64,000 nucleotides of DNA from Halobacillus campisalis (GCF_030345335.1 NZ_JAPVRC010000010.1:1-64000); one strand, 5' to 3'. Shown: positions 24,895 through 33,405, counted from the first letter of the stretch. A program made the numbers and translations. Notes: a model not told the origin generated them from the letters alone.

Positions 24895-26226
24895 ATGAAA
24901 TTTGTTATTATCGGCGGAGATGCCGCAGGAATGAGTGCAGCTATGCAGATTGTAAGGAATAGTGAAGGGAACGAGATAGTCACGCTTGAGCGAGGAGAAA
25001 TTTATTCCTATGGCCAGTGCGGTCTACCCTATTTAATTGGAGGAGAGGTCGAGTCTAGTGATGATTTGATTGCTCGTGATCCCGAAACGTTCCGAAGTAA
25101 ACATGGAATAGATGCGCGTGTACTTCATGAGGTCACTAAAGTGGATTGTGAGAAGAAAGTAGTCTATGGGTACGACCACGGGAAGGAAGAAGATTTCGAA
25201 GAACGATATGATCGTCTTCTTATCGCGACAGGCGCTGACCCGATTCTTCCTCCATGGGAAGGCAGCAATTTAAAAGGTATACGATCATTGAAAACAATTC
25301 CTGATGCAGAGCTCATTATGGAGGACTTGAATCATGAAGTAAATGAAGCGGTAATCATCGGCGGAGGATATATTGGATTAGAAATGGCTGAAAACCTTGT
25401 GCATCTAGGAAAGAATGTAACGATCATCGACCGCGGAAGTCAATTGGCTAAAATTTTCGATGAAGATATGGCTGAATTTGTTCATGAAGAGGCAAAGCGT
25501 AATGGTGTCAAACTGGCACTGGGTGAATCCGTGGAAGGCTTTGAAGGTTCAGACAAAGTAGAGGGTGTAGTTACAGATAAAACAAGGTACTCAGCTGATC
25601 ATGTACTCTTAGCTGTCGGTGTCAGCCCGAACACTTCGTTTTTAGAGGGTACCGGAATTTATAAAAGTTACAATGATGCTATTCAAGTGAACGGCTTTAT
25701 GGAAACGAGTATTATGGATATTTATGCGGCCGGGGATTGTGCTACACAATACCATCGTGTAAAGGAGCGGCATGATTATATACCGCTAGGGACTCATGCT
25801 AATAAGCAGGGGCAGGTAGCCGGACTGAATATGGTGAATGAACATCGAAGCTTTCATGGTGTTGTGGGTACTTCGATATTGAAGTTCTTTGATCTAACAC
25901 TTGGAAGAACAGGGATTTCAGCTAAGGAAGCAGAGCAGGATCATATCCCTTACCGAACGGTTACGATCGAGTCTACTCATGCAGCCGGCTATTACTCAAA
26001 AGAAGGGAAAATGAATCTGAAGCTGCTTTATCATGAGAAGACTAGAGAATTACTTGGAGGCCAGATTATCGGCAAAGAAGGGGTCGATAAGCGTATTGAT
26101 GTTTTAGCGACCGCTCTTTACCATCACATGACGGTGGATCAACTCGTTGAACTCGATTTATCTTATGCTCCACCTTATAACAGCGTATGGGACCCCATCC
26201 AGCAGGCTGCCAGAAAAGCGAAGTGA
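24895..26226 (+). CDS. CoA-disulfide reductase / NADH oxidase family flavoprotein
   Basis: An FAD/NAD(P)-dependent enzyme of 443 residues. The N-terminal FAD motif is KFVIIGGDAAGMSAA, the single redox Cys lies in SYGQCGLPYLIGG, the NAD(P) motif is AVIIGGGYIGLEMAENL, a second FAD motif is IYAAGDCA, and a dimerisation domain with SYAPPYNSVWDP closes it. The single active-site Cys is diagnostic of CoA-disulfide reductases, which keep coenzyme A reduced in Gram-positives lacking glutathione. The ATG at 24895 is 8 nt after AAGGAG; a GTG at 24886 overlaps that site. Confidence 0.88.
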   Translation: MKFVIIGGDAAGMSAAMQIVRNSEGNEIVTLERGEIYSYGQCGLPYLIGGEVESSDDLIARDPETFRSKHGIDARVLHEVTKVDCEKKVVYGYDHGKEEDFEERYDRLLIATGADPILPPWEGSNLKGIRSLKTIPDAELIMEDLNHEVNEAVIIGGGYIGLEMAENLVHLGKNVTIIDRGSQLAKIFDEDMAEFVHEEAKRNGVKLALGESVEGFEGSDKVEGVVTDKTRYSADHVLLAVGVSPNTSFLEGTGIYKSYNDAIQVNGFMETSIMDIYAAGDCATQYHRVKERHDYIPLGTHANKQGQVAGLNMVNEHRSFHGVVGTSILKFFDLTLGRTGISAKEAEQDHIPYRTVTIESTHAAGYYSKEGKMNLKLLYHEKTRELLGGQIIGKEGVDKRIDVLATALYHHMTVDQLVELDLSYAPPYNSVWDPIQQAARKAK

Positions 26227-26285
26227 AACAAAAAAGCCTCTTATTTCGTAAACAAGAATGAAACGAATAAAAAGGAGGAGTTTTC

Positions 26286-26492
26286 ATGAGTGCACAAGGA
26301 TGTATGAAATGTGGGAGTACCGATGCAGATTCGAAAGATGTTTCGATGACGGGTTCAGGTCTATCCAAAATGTTCGACGTGCAGAATAACCAGTTTACAG
26401 TCGTCTATTGTAAAAATTGCGGCTACTCAGAGTTCTATAATAAAGAAGCGTCCCAAGCGAGCAATATTTTCGATTTTTTCTTTGGAGGTTAG
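26286..26492 (+). CDS. Small zinc-ribbon protein
   Basis: A 68-residue protein with two CxxC pairs (CMKCGS near residue 7 and CKNCGYSEFY near 42) separated by about 31 residues. This is the zinc-ribbon layout of the family annotated as Zn-ribbon nucleic-acid-binding proteins. The C-terminal FDFFFGG is typical. AAGGAGGAG precedes the ATG. Its role is unknown. Confidence 0.82.
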   Translation: MSAQGCMKCGSTDADSKDVSMTGSGLSKMFDVQNNQFTVVYCKNCGYSEFYNKEASQASNIFDFFFGG

Positions 26493-26500
26493 TATCTAGT

Positions 26501-26530
26501 AATCAGTCTTAATAAGGCTGATTATTTTTC
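26501..26530 (+). terminator. Terminator after the zinc-ribbon gene
   Basis: AATCAGTCTTA (26501-26511) can pair with TAAGGCTGATT (26513-26523) apart from the loop bases and one G-U pair, followed by ATTTTT. Confidence 0.6.
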
Positions 26531-26588
26531 TGACTTCAGTTCCATTATGGTACTATAAGGTAAGAAAGTACGAGATGAGAGGATTGAA

Positions 26589-27668
26589 ATGATGATGTGG
26601 CAGGAAGCCGAGTCTTTCATACGTCAATGTTATAAGGAATTAGGAAAAGAAGAGCAAATCGAGGAAAGACTCCAGGAGATAGAAGAAATGATCCAACGAA
26701 CAGGAAGCTATCACCATACATATGAAGAGCTGGAGTATGGAGCTAAAGCAGCCTGGCGCAATAGCAACCGCTGTATCGGCCGTCTTTTTTGGGATAGTCT
26801 GAAAGTAATCGACCAGCGTGGAGCATTGACGGAAGAAGATATTCGCGACGCTGTTTTTTATCATATCGATTATGCGACGAACGGGGGGCGGATCCGCTCT
26901 ACAATTTCTATTTTCCCTCCTCATGTGGAAGGGAAGTCTGTTCGCATTTGGAACCACCAATTGATCCGTTACGCTGGATATGATGAGCCGACAGGTGTGA
27001 TAGGGGATCCGGCTTCGATAGAATTCACGAAGGAATGCGAGAAGCTGGGGTGGGAAGGATCGAAAGGGCAGTTTGATATTCTTCCTCTAGTTATTCAAAT
27101 CGGAAATGATCCCCCTAGATGGTTCGATATTCCTCGCGAGATAGTTCTTGAAGTTGAGCTGCGCCATCCAGAGTATGAATGGTTCCAGGATTTGCAACTT
27201 AAATGGTATGCCGTTCCCTTCATCTCAGACATGCGGCTGGAAATCGGCGGCATTCATTATAAGGCGGCTCCTTTTAATGGATGGTATATGGAAACGGAAA
27301 TCGGAGCGAGAAATTTAGCGGATGATTTCAGGTACGACATGCTGCCAGCTGTTGCAGAAGGAATGGGACTTAATACAAGGAGGAACTCCTCCTTATGGAA
27401 GGATCGGGCGCTCATTGAATTGAACCAGGCTGTCCTTCATTCTTTCAAAAGGGATAAAGTAAGCATTGTCGATCATCACAGCGCGGCGCAGCAATTTCAG
27501 CTTTTTCATCAGAAAGAACAAAAGTGCGGACGTGAAGCGACAGGAGATTGGACGTGGCTGATTCCACCAGTTTCCCCCGCAACTACGAAAATTTTTCACC
27601 AATCTTTCGAGGATCGGATAGATACTCCTAATTACTTTTATCAAGATCATGCTTATAAACAATCTTGA
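26589..27668 (+). CDS. nos: Bacterial nitric oxide synthase oxygenase
   Basis: A stand-alone NOS oxygenase of 359 residues with no reductase domain, as in Bacillus. The haem-ligand Cys62 sits in [13 protein letters not shown]. The arginine-binding Glu lies in [12 protein letters not shown], and the pterin/dimer region is [17 protein letters not shown]. It makes NO from L-arginine, with electrons from cellular flavodoxin or other reductases; in Bacilli NO protects against oxidative stress and some antibiotics. Three ATGs stand in tandem at the start, with GAGAGGATT before them. Neighbouring CoA-disulfide reductase fits a thiol/oxidative-stress theme, but each gene has its own signals. Confidence 0.95.
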   Translation: MMMWQEAESFIRQCYKELGKEEQIEERLQEIEEMIQRTGSYHHTYEELEYGAKAAWRNSNRCIGRLFWDSLKVIDQRGALTEEDIRDAVFYHIDYATNGGRIRSTISIFPPHVEGKSVRIWNHQLIRYAGYDEPTGVIGDPASIEFTKECEKLGWEGSKGQFDILPLVIQIGNDPPRWFDIPREIVLEVELRHPEYEWFQDLQLKWYAVPFISDMRLEIGGIHYKAAPFNGWYMETEIGARNLADDFRYDMLPAVAEGMGLNTRRNSSLWKDRALIELNQAVLHSFKRDKVSIVDHHSAAQQFQLFHQKEQKCGREATGDWTWLIPPVSPATTKIFHQSFEDRIDTPNYFYQDHAYKQS

Positions 27669-27865
27669 AGAAATGAGTGGTCTAGAAGTCAATGATAAAA
27701 ACCACTGAATAGTTACTCATATAAAATCGCTCTTTTTCGTTTTTTGTTAGGTTTAGTCCCTGACATTTTAACGATGGGATCGATTTTTTGTTTAGTTATG
27801 TTTGTTTTATTAAGTTATTCTACTGAACGTGAGGATTGTGGAAGAATTGATTTCTAGATAACCGC
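27669..27865. other. Gene-free AT-rich stretch after nos
   Basis: No gene and no strong hairpin is visible. GATGGGATCGATTTTTTG near 27774 could be a weak terminator. The repeat at 27866 begins next. Confidence 0.3.
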
Positions 27866-28232
27866 GGTTCGTCGCCGTAATAAGAGTCAGGGGTGGTTGG
27901 GAAGCTACTCGCTTTCCTGTGGGGGAACTGGCGAGCTTCCTGGGATCTCGCCTACCTCCTTCTCCCACCTCTTACACTTATATTAGTCTAGGGCGTGATT
28001 TGGTTCATAAACCTTATGGGGGACTACCCAGCTTTCCAGCGCTTAGCGACTATTGAGACTTCCTTCACTTCTGTCCGATAAGTCAACATCGAATCACTCC
28101 GTTCTTCGTGTTTCCTTTATCTCCGCCAGCTCAGTCCAGTCCATACGCCGCTGACCAAAGCGCTTCCGCTTTTACCAAGTTAGTCTCGCAGCTTCCCAAC
28201 CACCCCATTCGATAAAAGGTGAGAAACGAACC
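27866..28232. repeat. Family II intergenic repeat with long inverted arms
   Basis: GGTTCGT (27866-27872) and ACGAACC (28226-28232) bound the element. Inner arms GGGGTGGTTGGGAAGCT (27890-27906) and AGCTTCCCAACCACCCC (28190-28206) are perfect 17-bp complements. The interior (about 28100-28180) matches window positions 9-68 in inverted orientation. There is no coding potential. Confidence 0.8.
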
Positions 28233-28289
28233 CTCAACCCAGAAGGAGCGCCTTCCATATCCCTGTTCTGTGAGAATATAGAGCTCTAT

Positions 28290-28582
28290 AACAAGGTTTT
28301 TAACATGGGAGACTTGTTATGAGCATCAGTATACTAACATCAATGTTTGCTTTTTCTTGAAGCGGTTTCGAGATACTCATTAGGCAGAGGGGCGGAAGGA
28401 AAAGGTGAGACTCCTGTGGGATTAGCGGGACAGGTGAGACCCCACAGAGCGAAGCTAGAGGAGGCTCAGCGCCCGCCCCACGGAAAGCGAACCTTTTCCT
28501 TCCGCCCCTAAACTCTCACTATGTCTCGAACTAAGTGTTCGAGAATAGGAAGCTTTTATGAAATAACATAGAGATTTAACAG
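28290..28582. repeat. Family I repeat with a third arm type
   Basis: Contains a full palindromic module with arms GGGGCGGAAGGAAAAGG (28389-28405) and the perfect complement at 28492-28508, enclosing the shared core (GACTCCTGTGGGA, GGTGAGACCCCACAG, CCCACGGAAAGCG). The left flank (about 28290-28370) is shared, inverted, with 31390-31490. The right end has TCGAACTAAGTGTTCGAGAATAGG and a decayed ATTTAACAGAG terminus. Confidence 0.85.
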
Positions 28583-28585
28583 AGC

Positions 28586-28641
28586 AAAAAAAGGCTGCCC
28601 ATAAAAGTCTATTTCTTAGACTTTTGGGACAGCACCTTTTT
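28586..28641 (-). terminator. Terminator of mtnU-like gene
   Basis: AAAAGGCTGCCC and GGGACAGCACCTTTT, with inner ATAAAAGTCT/AGACTTTT, form a long imperfect stem. On the minus strand it ends in a T run. Confidence 0.75.
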
Positions 28642-28643
28642 GA

Positions 28644-29423
28644 TCATTCATAAAGTTCCGGGCGGCGATCTTGAAAAATAGGAATTTGTTCACGGATAGC
28701 TTCCACTCGGGAAAAGTCGACCTCACACATGAGGATCTCCTCATTATCTCCTGCTTCCGCTACTATGTTACCCCATGGGTCCACAACAATCGAATGTCCG
28801 CCGAATTCGTTGTTTTGATCGGTACCAATACGGTTGCATGCAATAACAAAACTCTGGTTCTCAATGGCACGGCTTATCAACAAATTTCTCCAATGTTCAA
28901 CTCGTGGTTTAGGCCACTCTGCCACGACGAACAGACCTCTAGCTCCGTTCAGCATATGAGTTCGGATCCATTCTGGGAAACGAATATCATAGCAAATCAC
29001 TCCAGCTACAAGTGTATCTTCAAGAATGAAATTACCCTTGTGATGGCCTGAATTCAAAAATTTCTCCTCATCCATCAGCCGGAATAAATGAGCTTTACGA
29101 TAGTTAAGGGTTCGATCACCAGATCTATTGTAAGCTACCATTGTATTGTAGTATTCTCCGTGATCATCCTCAGCGACAGAACCAGCGATTGTAACTCCAT
29201 GCTTTTGAGCCAGTTCAGACAACATCTTATGAGTAGGGCCTTCCAGCGTTTCAGCAATTTCATCAAAGCGGCTCAAATCGTAACCTGTCGTCCAAAGCTC
29301 AGGTAGAAGGATGAATTCTGCACCCTTTGAAACAGCTTCTTCGATTAACGGGAGTGCTATACTGCGGTTTTTATCTGGATTTCCAAATGCGATATCCATT
29401 TGTATAATGGCTATATTCGTCAT
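28644..29423 (-). CDS. mtnU: Nitrilase-superfamily omega-amidase, MtnU-like
   Basis: A 259-residue carbon-nitrogen hydrolase. The catalytic triad is visible: Glu42 in LLPELWTTG, Lys in NYRKAHLF and Cys in GVICYDIRFPEW. It resembles B. subtilis MtnU (YkrU), an omega-amidase that hydrolyses the alpha-ketoglutaramate made by glutamine transamination and so pulls the MtnE reaction forward. mtnE lies downstream on the same strand, but three opposite-strand genes and repeats now separate them. A terminator directly follows, so the two are not co-transcribed. Confidence 0.82.
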   Translation of the reverse strand: MTNIAIIQMDIAFGNPDKNRSIALPLIEEAVSKGAEFILLPELWTTGYDLSRFDEIAETLEGPTHKMLSELAQKHGVTIAGSVAEDDHGEYYNTMVAYNRSGDRTLNYRKAHLFRLMDEEKFLNSGHHKGNFILEDTLVAGVICYDIRFPEWIRTHMLNGARGLFVVAEWPKPRVEHWRNLLISRAIENQSFVIACNRIGTDQNNEFGGHSIVVDPWGNIVAEAGDNEEILMCEVDFSRVEAIREQIPIFQDRRPELYE

Positions 29424-29527
29424 GAGCGTTTCACCTCTTTCCTTTTATTCTAACAGAAGAAATTTATGAATTCATGGCTTATATTTTTGTTCATCAGGGA
29501 ATACAAGAGATGGAAAGGGTGGAAATG

Positions 29528-29800
29528 ATGTCACAAATCAAACAACAAGACGGACGTTTTTATATAAATGAAAAAGGAAATGAACTTGCAGAATTGGTAT
29601 ATGAAGAAGAGGGATCACTTCTTAAGATAACGCATACTCACGTTACCCCGCCGGAGCAGGGAGAAGGACTGGCTACAGAGCTTGTCGATCATGCCGTACA
29701 GTATGCAAGAAACAACAATATGACGATTGACCCTATATGTTCTTTTGCTGAAAAGGTATTAAACGGAGACTCGAAGTATGAGGATGTTTTAAATAAATAA
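29528..29800 (+). CDS. Small GNAT-like N-acetyltransferase (YjdJ family)
   Basis: About 90 residues, matching the short GCN5-related YjdJ/GATase fold: AELVYEEEGSLLKITHTHVTPPEQGEGLATELVDHAVQYARNNN, with the acetyl-CoA loop GEGLATEL, and the C-terminal ICSFAEKVL. The likely start is the tandem ATG at 29525/29528, just after AAGGGTGG; the longer in-frame version from 29474 has no ribosome binding site. The acceptor is unknown. It heads a run of three plus-strand genes. Confidence 0.82.
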   Translation: MSQIKQQDGRFYINEKGNELAELVYEEEGSLLKITHTHVTPPEQGEGLATELVDHAVQYARNNNMTIDPICSFAEKVLNGDSKYEDVLNK

Positions 29801-29822
29801 TCACTGGGAGGATGGATGACTT

Positions 29823-30287
29823 ATGGCCATTATTAGAGAACCAGCTGAGAAAGATTTAATGCACGTAACAAAATATGCAGTCGAAAATACGTGGATCAGC
29901 ATCGACTCTTCTGAACCTGAAGGTGCCGAGAGACTAAGGAAGAGAAAAGAATGGGCAGCCGATCATCTGTTCAATGAGCATTCCGATCAACGCCTTCTCG
30001 TCGCTGAAGAGGGCGATAGAACAGTAGGGTATGTTTATGGAGAAACAGTCGAAGAAGAAGGGCGAACTGTAGGGAAAGTAAAAGAAATTTACGTCGATGA
30101 ATTCTATCGCCGCGAAGGGGTAGGATCTGAATTAATTCAGTCTATGTTCAAATGGATGAGAGACAAAGATGTGGATACAATCGAAAATATGAACCCATCC
30201 GATGATGAAAGGGCTCAAGGATTCCTTAATTCTATAGGATTTTCACCAGATGGAATCTTTTCACCCGACGGAAGAAGAGATGTGTAG
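29823..30287 (+). CDS. GNAT-family N-acetyltransferase
   Basis: 154 residues with the GNAT core: RLLVAEEGDRTVGYVYGE, then VKEIYVDEFYRREGVGSELIQSMFKWM carrying the acetyl-CoA binding loop RREGVGSEL, and AQGFLNSIGFSPDG at the end. The substrate cannot be deduced. It lies 22 bp after the small acetyltransferase gene and 26 bp before the lipid kinase gene, so the three probably form one transcript. Confidence 0.85.
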   Translation: MAIIREPAEKDLMHVTKYAVENTWISIDSSEPEGAERLRKRKEWAADHLFNEHSDQRLLVAEEGDRTVGYVYGETVEEEGRTVGKVKEIYVDEFYRREGVGSELIQSMFKWMRDKDVDTIENMNPSDDERAQGFLNSIGFSPDGIFSPDGRRDV

Positions 30288-30313
30288 TTCGTTGTAGAGG
30301 AAGGAGTGATTGC

Positions 30314-31207
30314 GTGAAGCAGGCAATGATTATTGTGAATCCTTCTTCAGGTAAAGAAGAAGCTGTGGATCATGTAGAAAAAATCGAAAAAATACTTGAG
30401 GGAAAAGAATATACTGTGAAAACAGTTCAGACAGAAAAAGAACTGGATGCGACTAAATTCTGTCAGGATGCCTGCTCCCAGGAGTTCGACGTAGTCGTTT
30501 CTTTAGGGGGAGACGGGACATTAAATGAAACGATCAATGGGATGGTCGACCAGGCACACCGTCCGAAGCTAGGGATCGTTCCGATGGGAACTGTGAATGA
30601 CTTTGCAAGAGCCTTGAATATTCCGCTGGAGCCTGAAGCAGCGATCGAAACATTAGAATCGGATCTTAAGAAAAAAGTGGATATAGGGAGCTTCAATGAT
30701 CGCTATTTTGTTAATATCGTGGCGATTGGAGCCATCGCAGAAGCGACTTCTGAAGTTTCTCCTGAACAAAAAACTAGATTCGGTCCTTTAGCTTATTTGA
30801 TGGAAGGGGTGAAGACCCTTGCTTCAAGCAACGCTTACCCCTTACGTATCGAGTATGACGATAAAGTATGGGAAGGGGATTCCTTCTTATTTCTTGCGGC
30901 GCTTACAAAATCAACGGCAGGATTTGAGAAGCTCTCTCCAGACGCTAAAGTGAACGATGGAGTGCTCCACTGTTATGTGATTAAAAATGTAAACATGCTT
31001 CGGGTAGCTTCGATCGTAACGGCGGTTTTGCGTGGGAATCTTAAAGAGGACAAGGATGTAGAATACTTCCAGGCGAAGAAGCTCCGCGTTTCTTCAAGTG
31101 AAAAGCTTCACACGAATGTGGACGGAGAAGAGGGAGATCCTTTACCGGTGGCTATGGAAGTCAAACCACAGCACATTGAAGTAATTATAAATGAGGAAGC
31201 TCGCTAA
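30314..31207 (+). CDS. Diacylglycerol kinase-like lipid kinase (YegS/BmrU type)
   Basis: The catalytic domain starts AMIIVNPSSGKE and has the ATP-binding VSLGGDGTLNETINGM and the substrate-side GIVPMGTVNDFARAL motifs. The beta-rich C-terminal domain follows (about 130-297). The family phosphorylates diacylglycerol or related lipids (DgkB, YegS, BmrU). Translation begins at GTG 30314 after AAGGAG. A second paralogue lies at 62335-63276. Confidence 0.88.
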   Translation: MKQAMIIVNPSSGKEEAVDHVEKIEKILEGKEYTVKTVQTEKELDATKFCQDACSQEFDVVVSLGGDGTLNETINGMVDQAHRPKLGIVPMGTVNDFARALNIPLEPEAAIETLESDLKKKVDIGSFNDRYFVNIVAIGAIAEATSEVSPEQKTRFGPLAYLMEGVKTLASSNAYPLRIEYDDKVWEGDSFLFLAALTKSTAGFEKLSPDAKVNDGVLHCYVIKNVNMLRVASIVTAVLRGNLKEDKDVEYFQAKKLRVSSSEKLHTNVDGEEGDPLPVAMEVKPQHIEVIINEEAR

Positions 31208-31226
31208 TACAGCGGGCTTTTTTTAA
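31197..31226 (+). terminator. Terminator of the lipid kinase gene
   Basis: AAGCTCGC (31197-31204) pairs with GCGGGCTT (31212-31219) and is followed by T7. The stem overlaps the stop codon. Confidence 0.8.
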
Positions 31227-31227
31227 T

Positions 31228-31500
31228 TAGGTTATGTTAAAGTTTCGTGTTGATTTTCAGATAAGTTCCCGTATGTTGAAGACTCAGTTTCGAGACATAA
31301 TGAGAATTTAGGGGCTCCGGGAAACGGATCGCTTTCCGGGGGGGGGGCGTGCGCTGAGCCTCCTCGAGCTTCGCTCTGCGGGTTTTCACCTGTCCCGCTC
31401 CTCTACCTTATAAGTATCTCGAAACCACTTCAAGAAAAAGCAAACATTTGCTGATTTTCATAACAAGTGTCCTATGTTAAAAACCTTGAAGTGAAGCGTT
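31228..31500. repeat. Family I repeat, degenerate copy
   Basis: Starts with TAGGTTATGTTAAAG, close to the terminal repeat TAGGCTATGTTAAAG of the full element, then GTTTCGTGTTGATTTTCAGATAAG and GAAGACTCAGTTTCGAGAC. The core is recognisable (ATCGCTTTCC, GAGCCTCCTCGAGC, TTCACCTGTCCC) but the outer arms no longer pair. A run of about ten G lies inside. The right flank is the inverse of 28290-28370. Confidence 0.8.
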
Positions 31501-31545
31501 ATCTTCTCACCGAACAGGCATATAAAAGACCCTCTTTTTTAAAAA

Positions 31546-31596
31546 GGATTCGTTTCTCACCTTCATCGAATGGGGTTGTTGGGAAGCTGCGAGACT
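31546..31596. repeat. Orphan arm of family II repeat
   Basis: Matches, in inverted orientation, 28183-28232 of the family II copy (ATTCGTTTCTCACCTT, ATCGAATGGGG, TTGGGAAGCTGCGAGACT). The partner arm is missing. Confidence 0.65.
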
Positions 31597-31604
31597 CAGA
31601 GCCT

Positions 31605-31638
31605 ATAAAAAAACCTTCCTTTCTCAGTGAAAGGAAGG
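31605..31638 (-). terminator. Minus-strand intrinsic terminator
   Basis: CCTTCCTTTC (31614-31623) and GAAAGGAAGG (31629-31638) form a perfect 10-bp stem with a 5-nt loop. On the minus strand it is followed by T7. The only candidate upstream transcript carries the small ORF at 31676-31891. Confidence 0.75.
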
Positions 31639-31675
31639 GAGGCAGACACTTCGCTCAGGGAGGCTGCCATGTAAT

Positions 31676-31891
31676 CTACAGGTCTATTCTTATATAGAAT
31701 AGATAGGGTGATTCGACTTCAGAGGCAAAAGAGAAAAATTGAGACCCTATGACCAGATCATCTTGAATAACTAGAACCAAAGAATATTCAAGATAGCTTA
31801 GAGTTTCTCTTTTGCTACTCTTCATTATATCATCGCCCTGGGAAACTTGGCTTTGGGAAAAGTGAAGCTCATGGAGCGGATTGATGAACAT
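31676..31891 (-). CDS. Small ORF of unknown function, doubtful
   Basis: A 71-codon frame with no recognisable domain and no good ribosome binding site at the first ATG. An internal ATG would give 49 residues (MKSSKRETLSYLEYS...). The strong minus-strand terminator 38 bp downstream is the main reason to list it. No function can be assigned; it may be a degraded gene or a small RNA locus. Confidence 0.25.
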   Translation of the reverse strand: MFINPLHELHFSQSQVSQGDDIMKSSKRETLSYLEYSLVLVIQDDLVIGSQFFSFASEVESPYLFYIRIDL

Positions 31892-31953
31892 TTATCAAAT
31901 AAATTTTCGCAAGTTTTGGATTAATTTGGGATTTATTGCTTCAAAAAGGAATA

Positions 31954-31982
31954 TTGTGTCATTTCATTTTATGCTGTAAAAT
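31954..31982 (+). promoter_or_regulatory. Predicted promoter of the lytic transglycosylase gene
   Basis: TTGTGT (31954-31959), a 17-bp spacer and TAAAAT (31977-31982), 30 bp before the ATG. The -10 element is good and the -35 weak. Confidence 0.45.
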
Positions 31983-32012
31983 ATAGAGACTAACTAATAT
32001 AGGAGTGGACTG

Positions 32013-32678
32013 ATGGATTTTAATAGTGTTCGAAGTTTGATGCAAACGCAGGCTATGTCTTTTATGAATGGAGAAAGCGGCTCTTCGTCCAATTCTAGTA
32101 TGAACGGAGTTTCTTTCCAGGATATGCTGGGGCTATTACTATCACAACAATCGCCATCTCCTCAAATGAATGCTTCGCCTATGAATATTACTAGTCTACA
32201 AGCTTTTCAACAGCAGCCAATGCACATACATATCCATTATACTGGCTCTGAGAAATCAGAAAAGGTGGAAGAGGTTGTGGAAGAAGTGAAAAAGAAAGAA
32301 GTAAAAAACGGTAACGAGGACTTGGACACTTTGATCAAAGAGGCGGCAGAGAAGAACGGGGTTAATGAGTCCCTGGTACGGTCTGTCATACAAGCTGAAT
32401 CCAATTTTAATCCAAATGCTGAAAGTCATGCTGGTGCTCAAGGTTTAATGCAGCTGATGCCCGGTACGGCAAAAGGGCTCGGTGTAACGAATTCGTTTGA
32501 CCCGAGAGAAAATGTCATGGGCGGCACTAAATATTTGAAACAAATGCTGGATCGATATGACGGGGATACGAAGCTGGCTTTGGCAGCTTACAATGCAGGT
32601 CCAGGTAACGTTGATAAATATGGAGGAATTCCTCCGTTTAAAGAAACACAGAATTATGTTGGCAAAGTACTAGGATAA
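32013..32678 (+). CDS. Soluble lytic murein transglycosylase (SLT domain, CwlQ/YjbJ-like)
   Basis: The first half (about 1-100) is a low-complexity Ser/Met/Gln-rich leader without a signal peptide. The second half is an SLT domain with the catalytic Glu in [14 protein letters not shown], then [18 protein letters not shown] and [19 protein letters not shown]. It cleaves the glycan backbone of peptidoglycan. The organisation matches B. subtilis YjbJ/CwlQ. The lack of a signal peptide is usual for that family. AGGAGTGG precedes the ATG, and a strong terminator follows. Confidence 0.88.
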   Translation: MDFNSVRSLMQTQAMSFMNGESGSSSNSSMNGVSFQDMLGLLLSQQSPSPQMNASPMNITSLQAFQQQPMHIHIHYTGSEKSEKVEEVVEEVKKKEVKNGNEDLDTLIKEAAEKNGVNESLVRSVIQAESNFNPNAESHAGAQGLMQLMPGTAKGLGVTNSFDPRENVMGGTKYLKQMLDRYDGDTKLALAAYNAGPGNVDKYGGIPPFKETQNYVGKVLG

Positions 32679-32684
32679 ATGATC

Positions 32685-32725
32685 AAAACCCCCTATGACC
32701 AAAACTGTCATAGGGGGATTATTGT
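32685..32725. terminator. Bidirectional terminator
   Basis: CCCCCTATGAC and GTCATAGGGGG form a perfect 11-bp stem with a 7-nt loop between two converging genes, flanked by A-rich and T-rich sequence. Confidence 0.85.
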
Positions 32726-33265
32726 CTAGATTTCTTTGCTCATCTGTATATATTGATGGAAAACACGCGTCATTTCTTGCAGACGGTTGTGAACATCTTC
32801 GTCGATCAGTTCACCTTGTGTTGAGAAGTGGTTCGTGTGAGTATATACGTAATTAGGTGTAACGAGACAGCGGAAATAATTTAAAATTGGTTTCAACTGA
32901 TTCTCGATCACGAGGTGGTGCTGAAGGGTTCCGCCATTAGCCACTATTGACACTGGTTTGTAGCGCATAGCCAAGGGGGAAACTGCATCGAATACGTTTT
33001 TTAACGTGCCGGGGATGGACCCCTGGAAGATTGGAGTGGCTATGACATACGCATCAGCTTGTTCCATTTCTCGAATCAAATATTGCATATCTTCATTATA
33101 CTGATCGTATGGACGACCATCGACAAACTCCATTTGATAATTTTCCAAGTCTATTTGTTTCGTTTCATATTCTGCTTTCAAACCAACTATATATTTGTCT
33201 ATTTCATGCAATAATGTTTTAGTTTTGGTGCCTACGACTGTTCCGTTCAGAAGTAGAATCTTCAT
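32726..33265 (-). CDS. NADPH-dependent FMN reductase family protein
   Basis: The 179-residue flavodoxin-like protein starts MKILLLNGTVVGTKTKTLL, the phosphate loop of the family, and has YVIATPIFQGSIPGTLKNVFDAV, which contacts the isoalloxazine ring. Family members reduce FMN, quinones, azo compounds or chromate with NADPH. The exact substrate is unknown. It stands alone, convergent with the lytic transglycosylase gene. Confidence 0.85.
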   Translation of the reverse strand: MKILLLNGTVVGTKTKTLLHEIDKYIVGLKAEYETKQIDLENYQMEFVDGRPYDQYNEDMQYLIREMEQADAYVIATPIFQGSIPGTLKNVFDAVSPLAMRYKPVSIVANGGTLQHHLVIENQLKPILNYFRCLVTPNYVYTHTNHFSTQGELIDEDVHNRLQEMTRVFHQYIQMSKEI

Positions 33266-33405
33266 GACGAGGTCTCCCCTTTGATTGATTCAATATAGCA
33301 AAGATTTAACATTTTGATTATCCATCATTATGTTAAATCATACGTGCCGAATAAGCAATTGTGACTGGCTTAAAATCATTGCGGCGTCGAGCAGGAGGGA
33401 AATGT

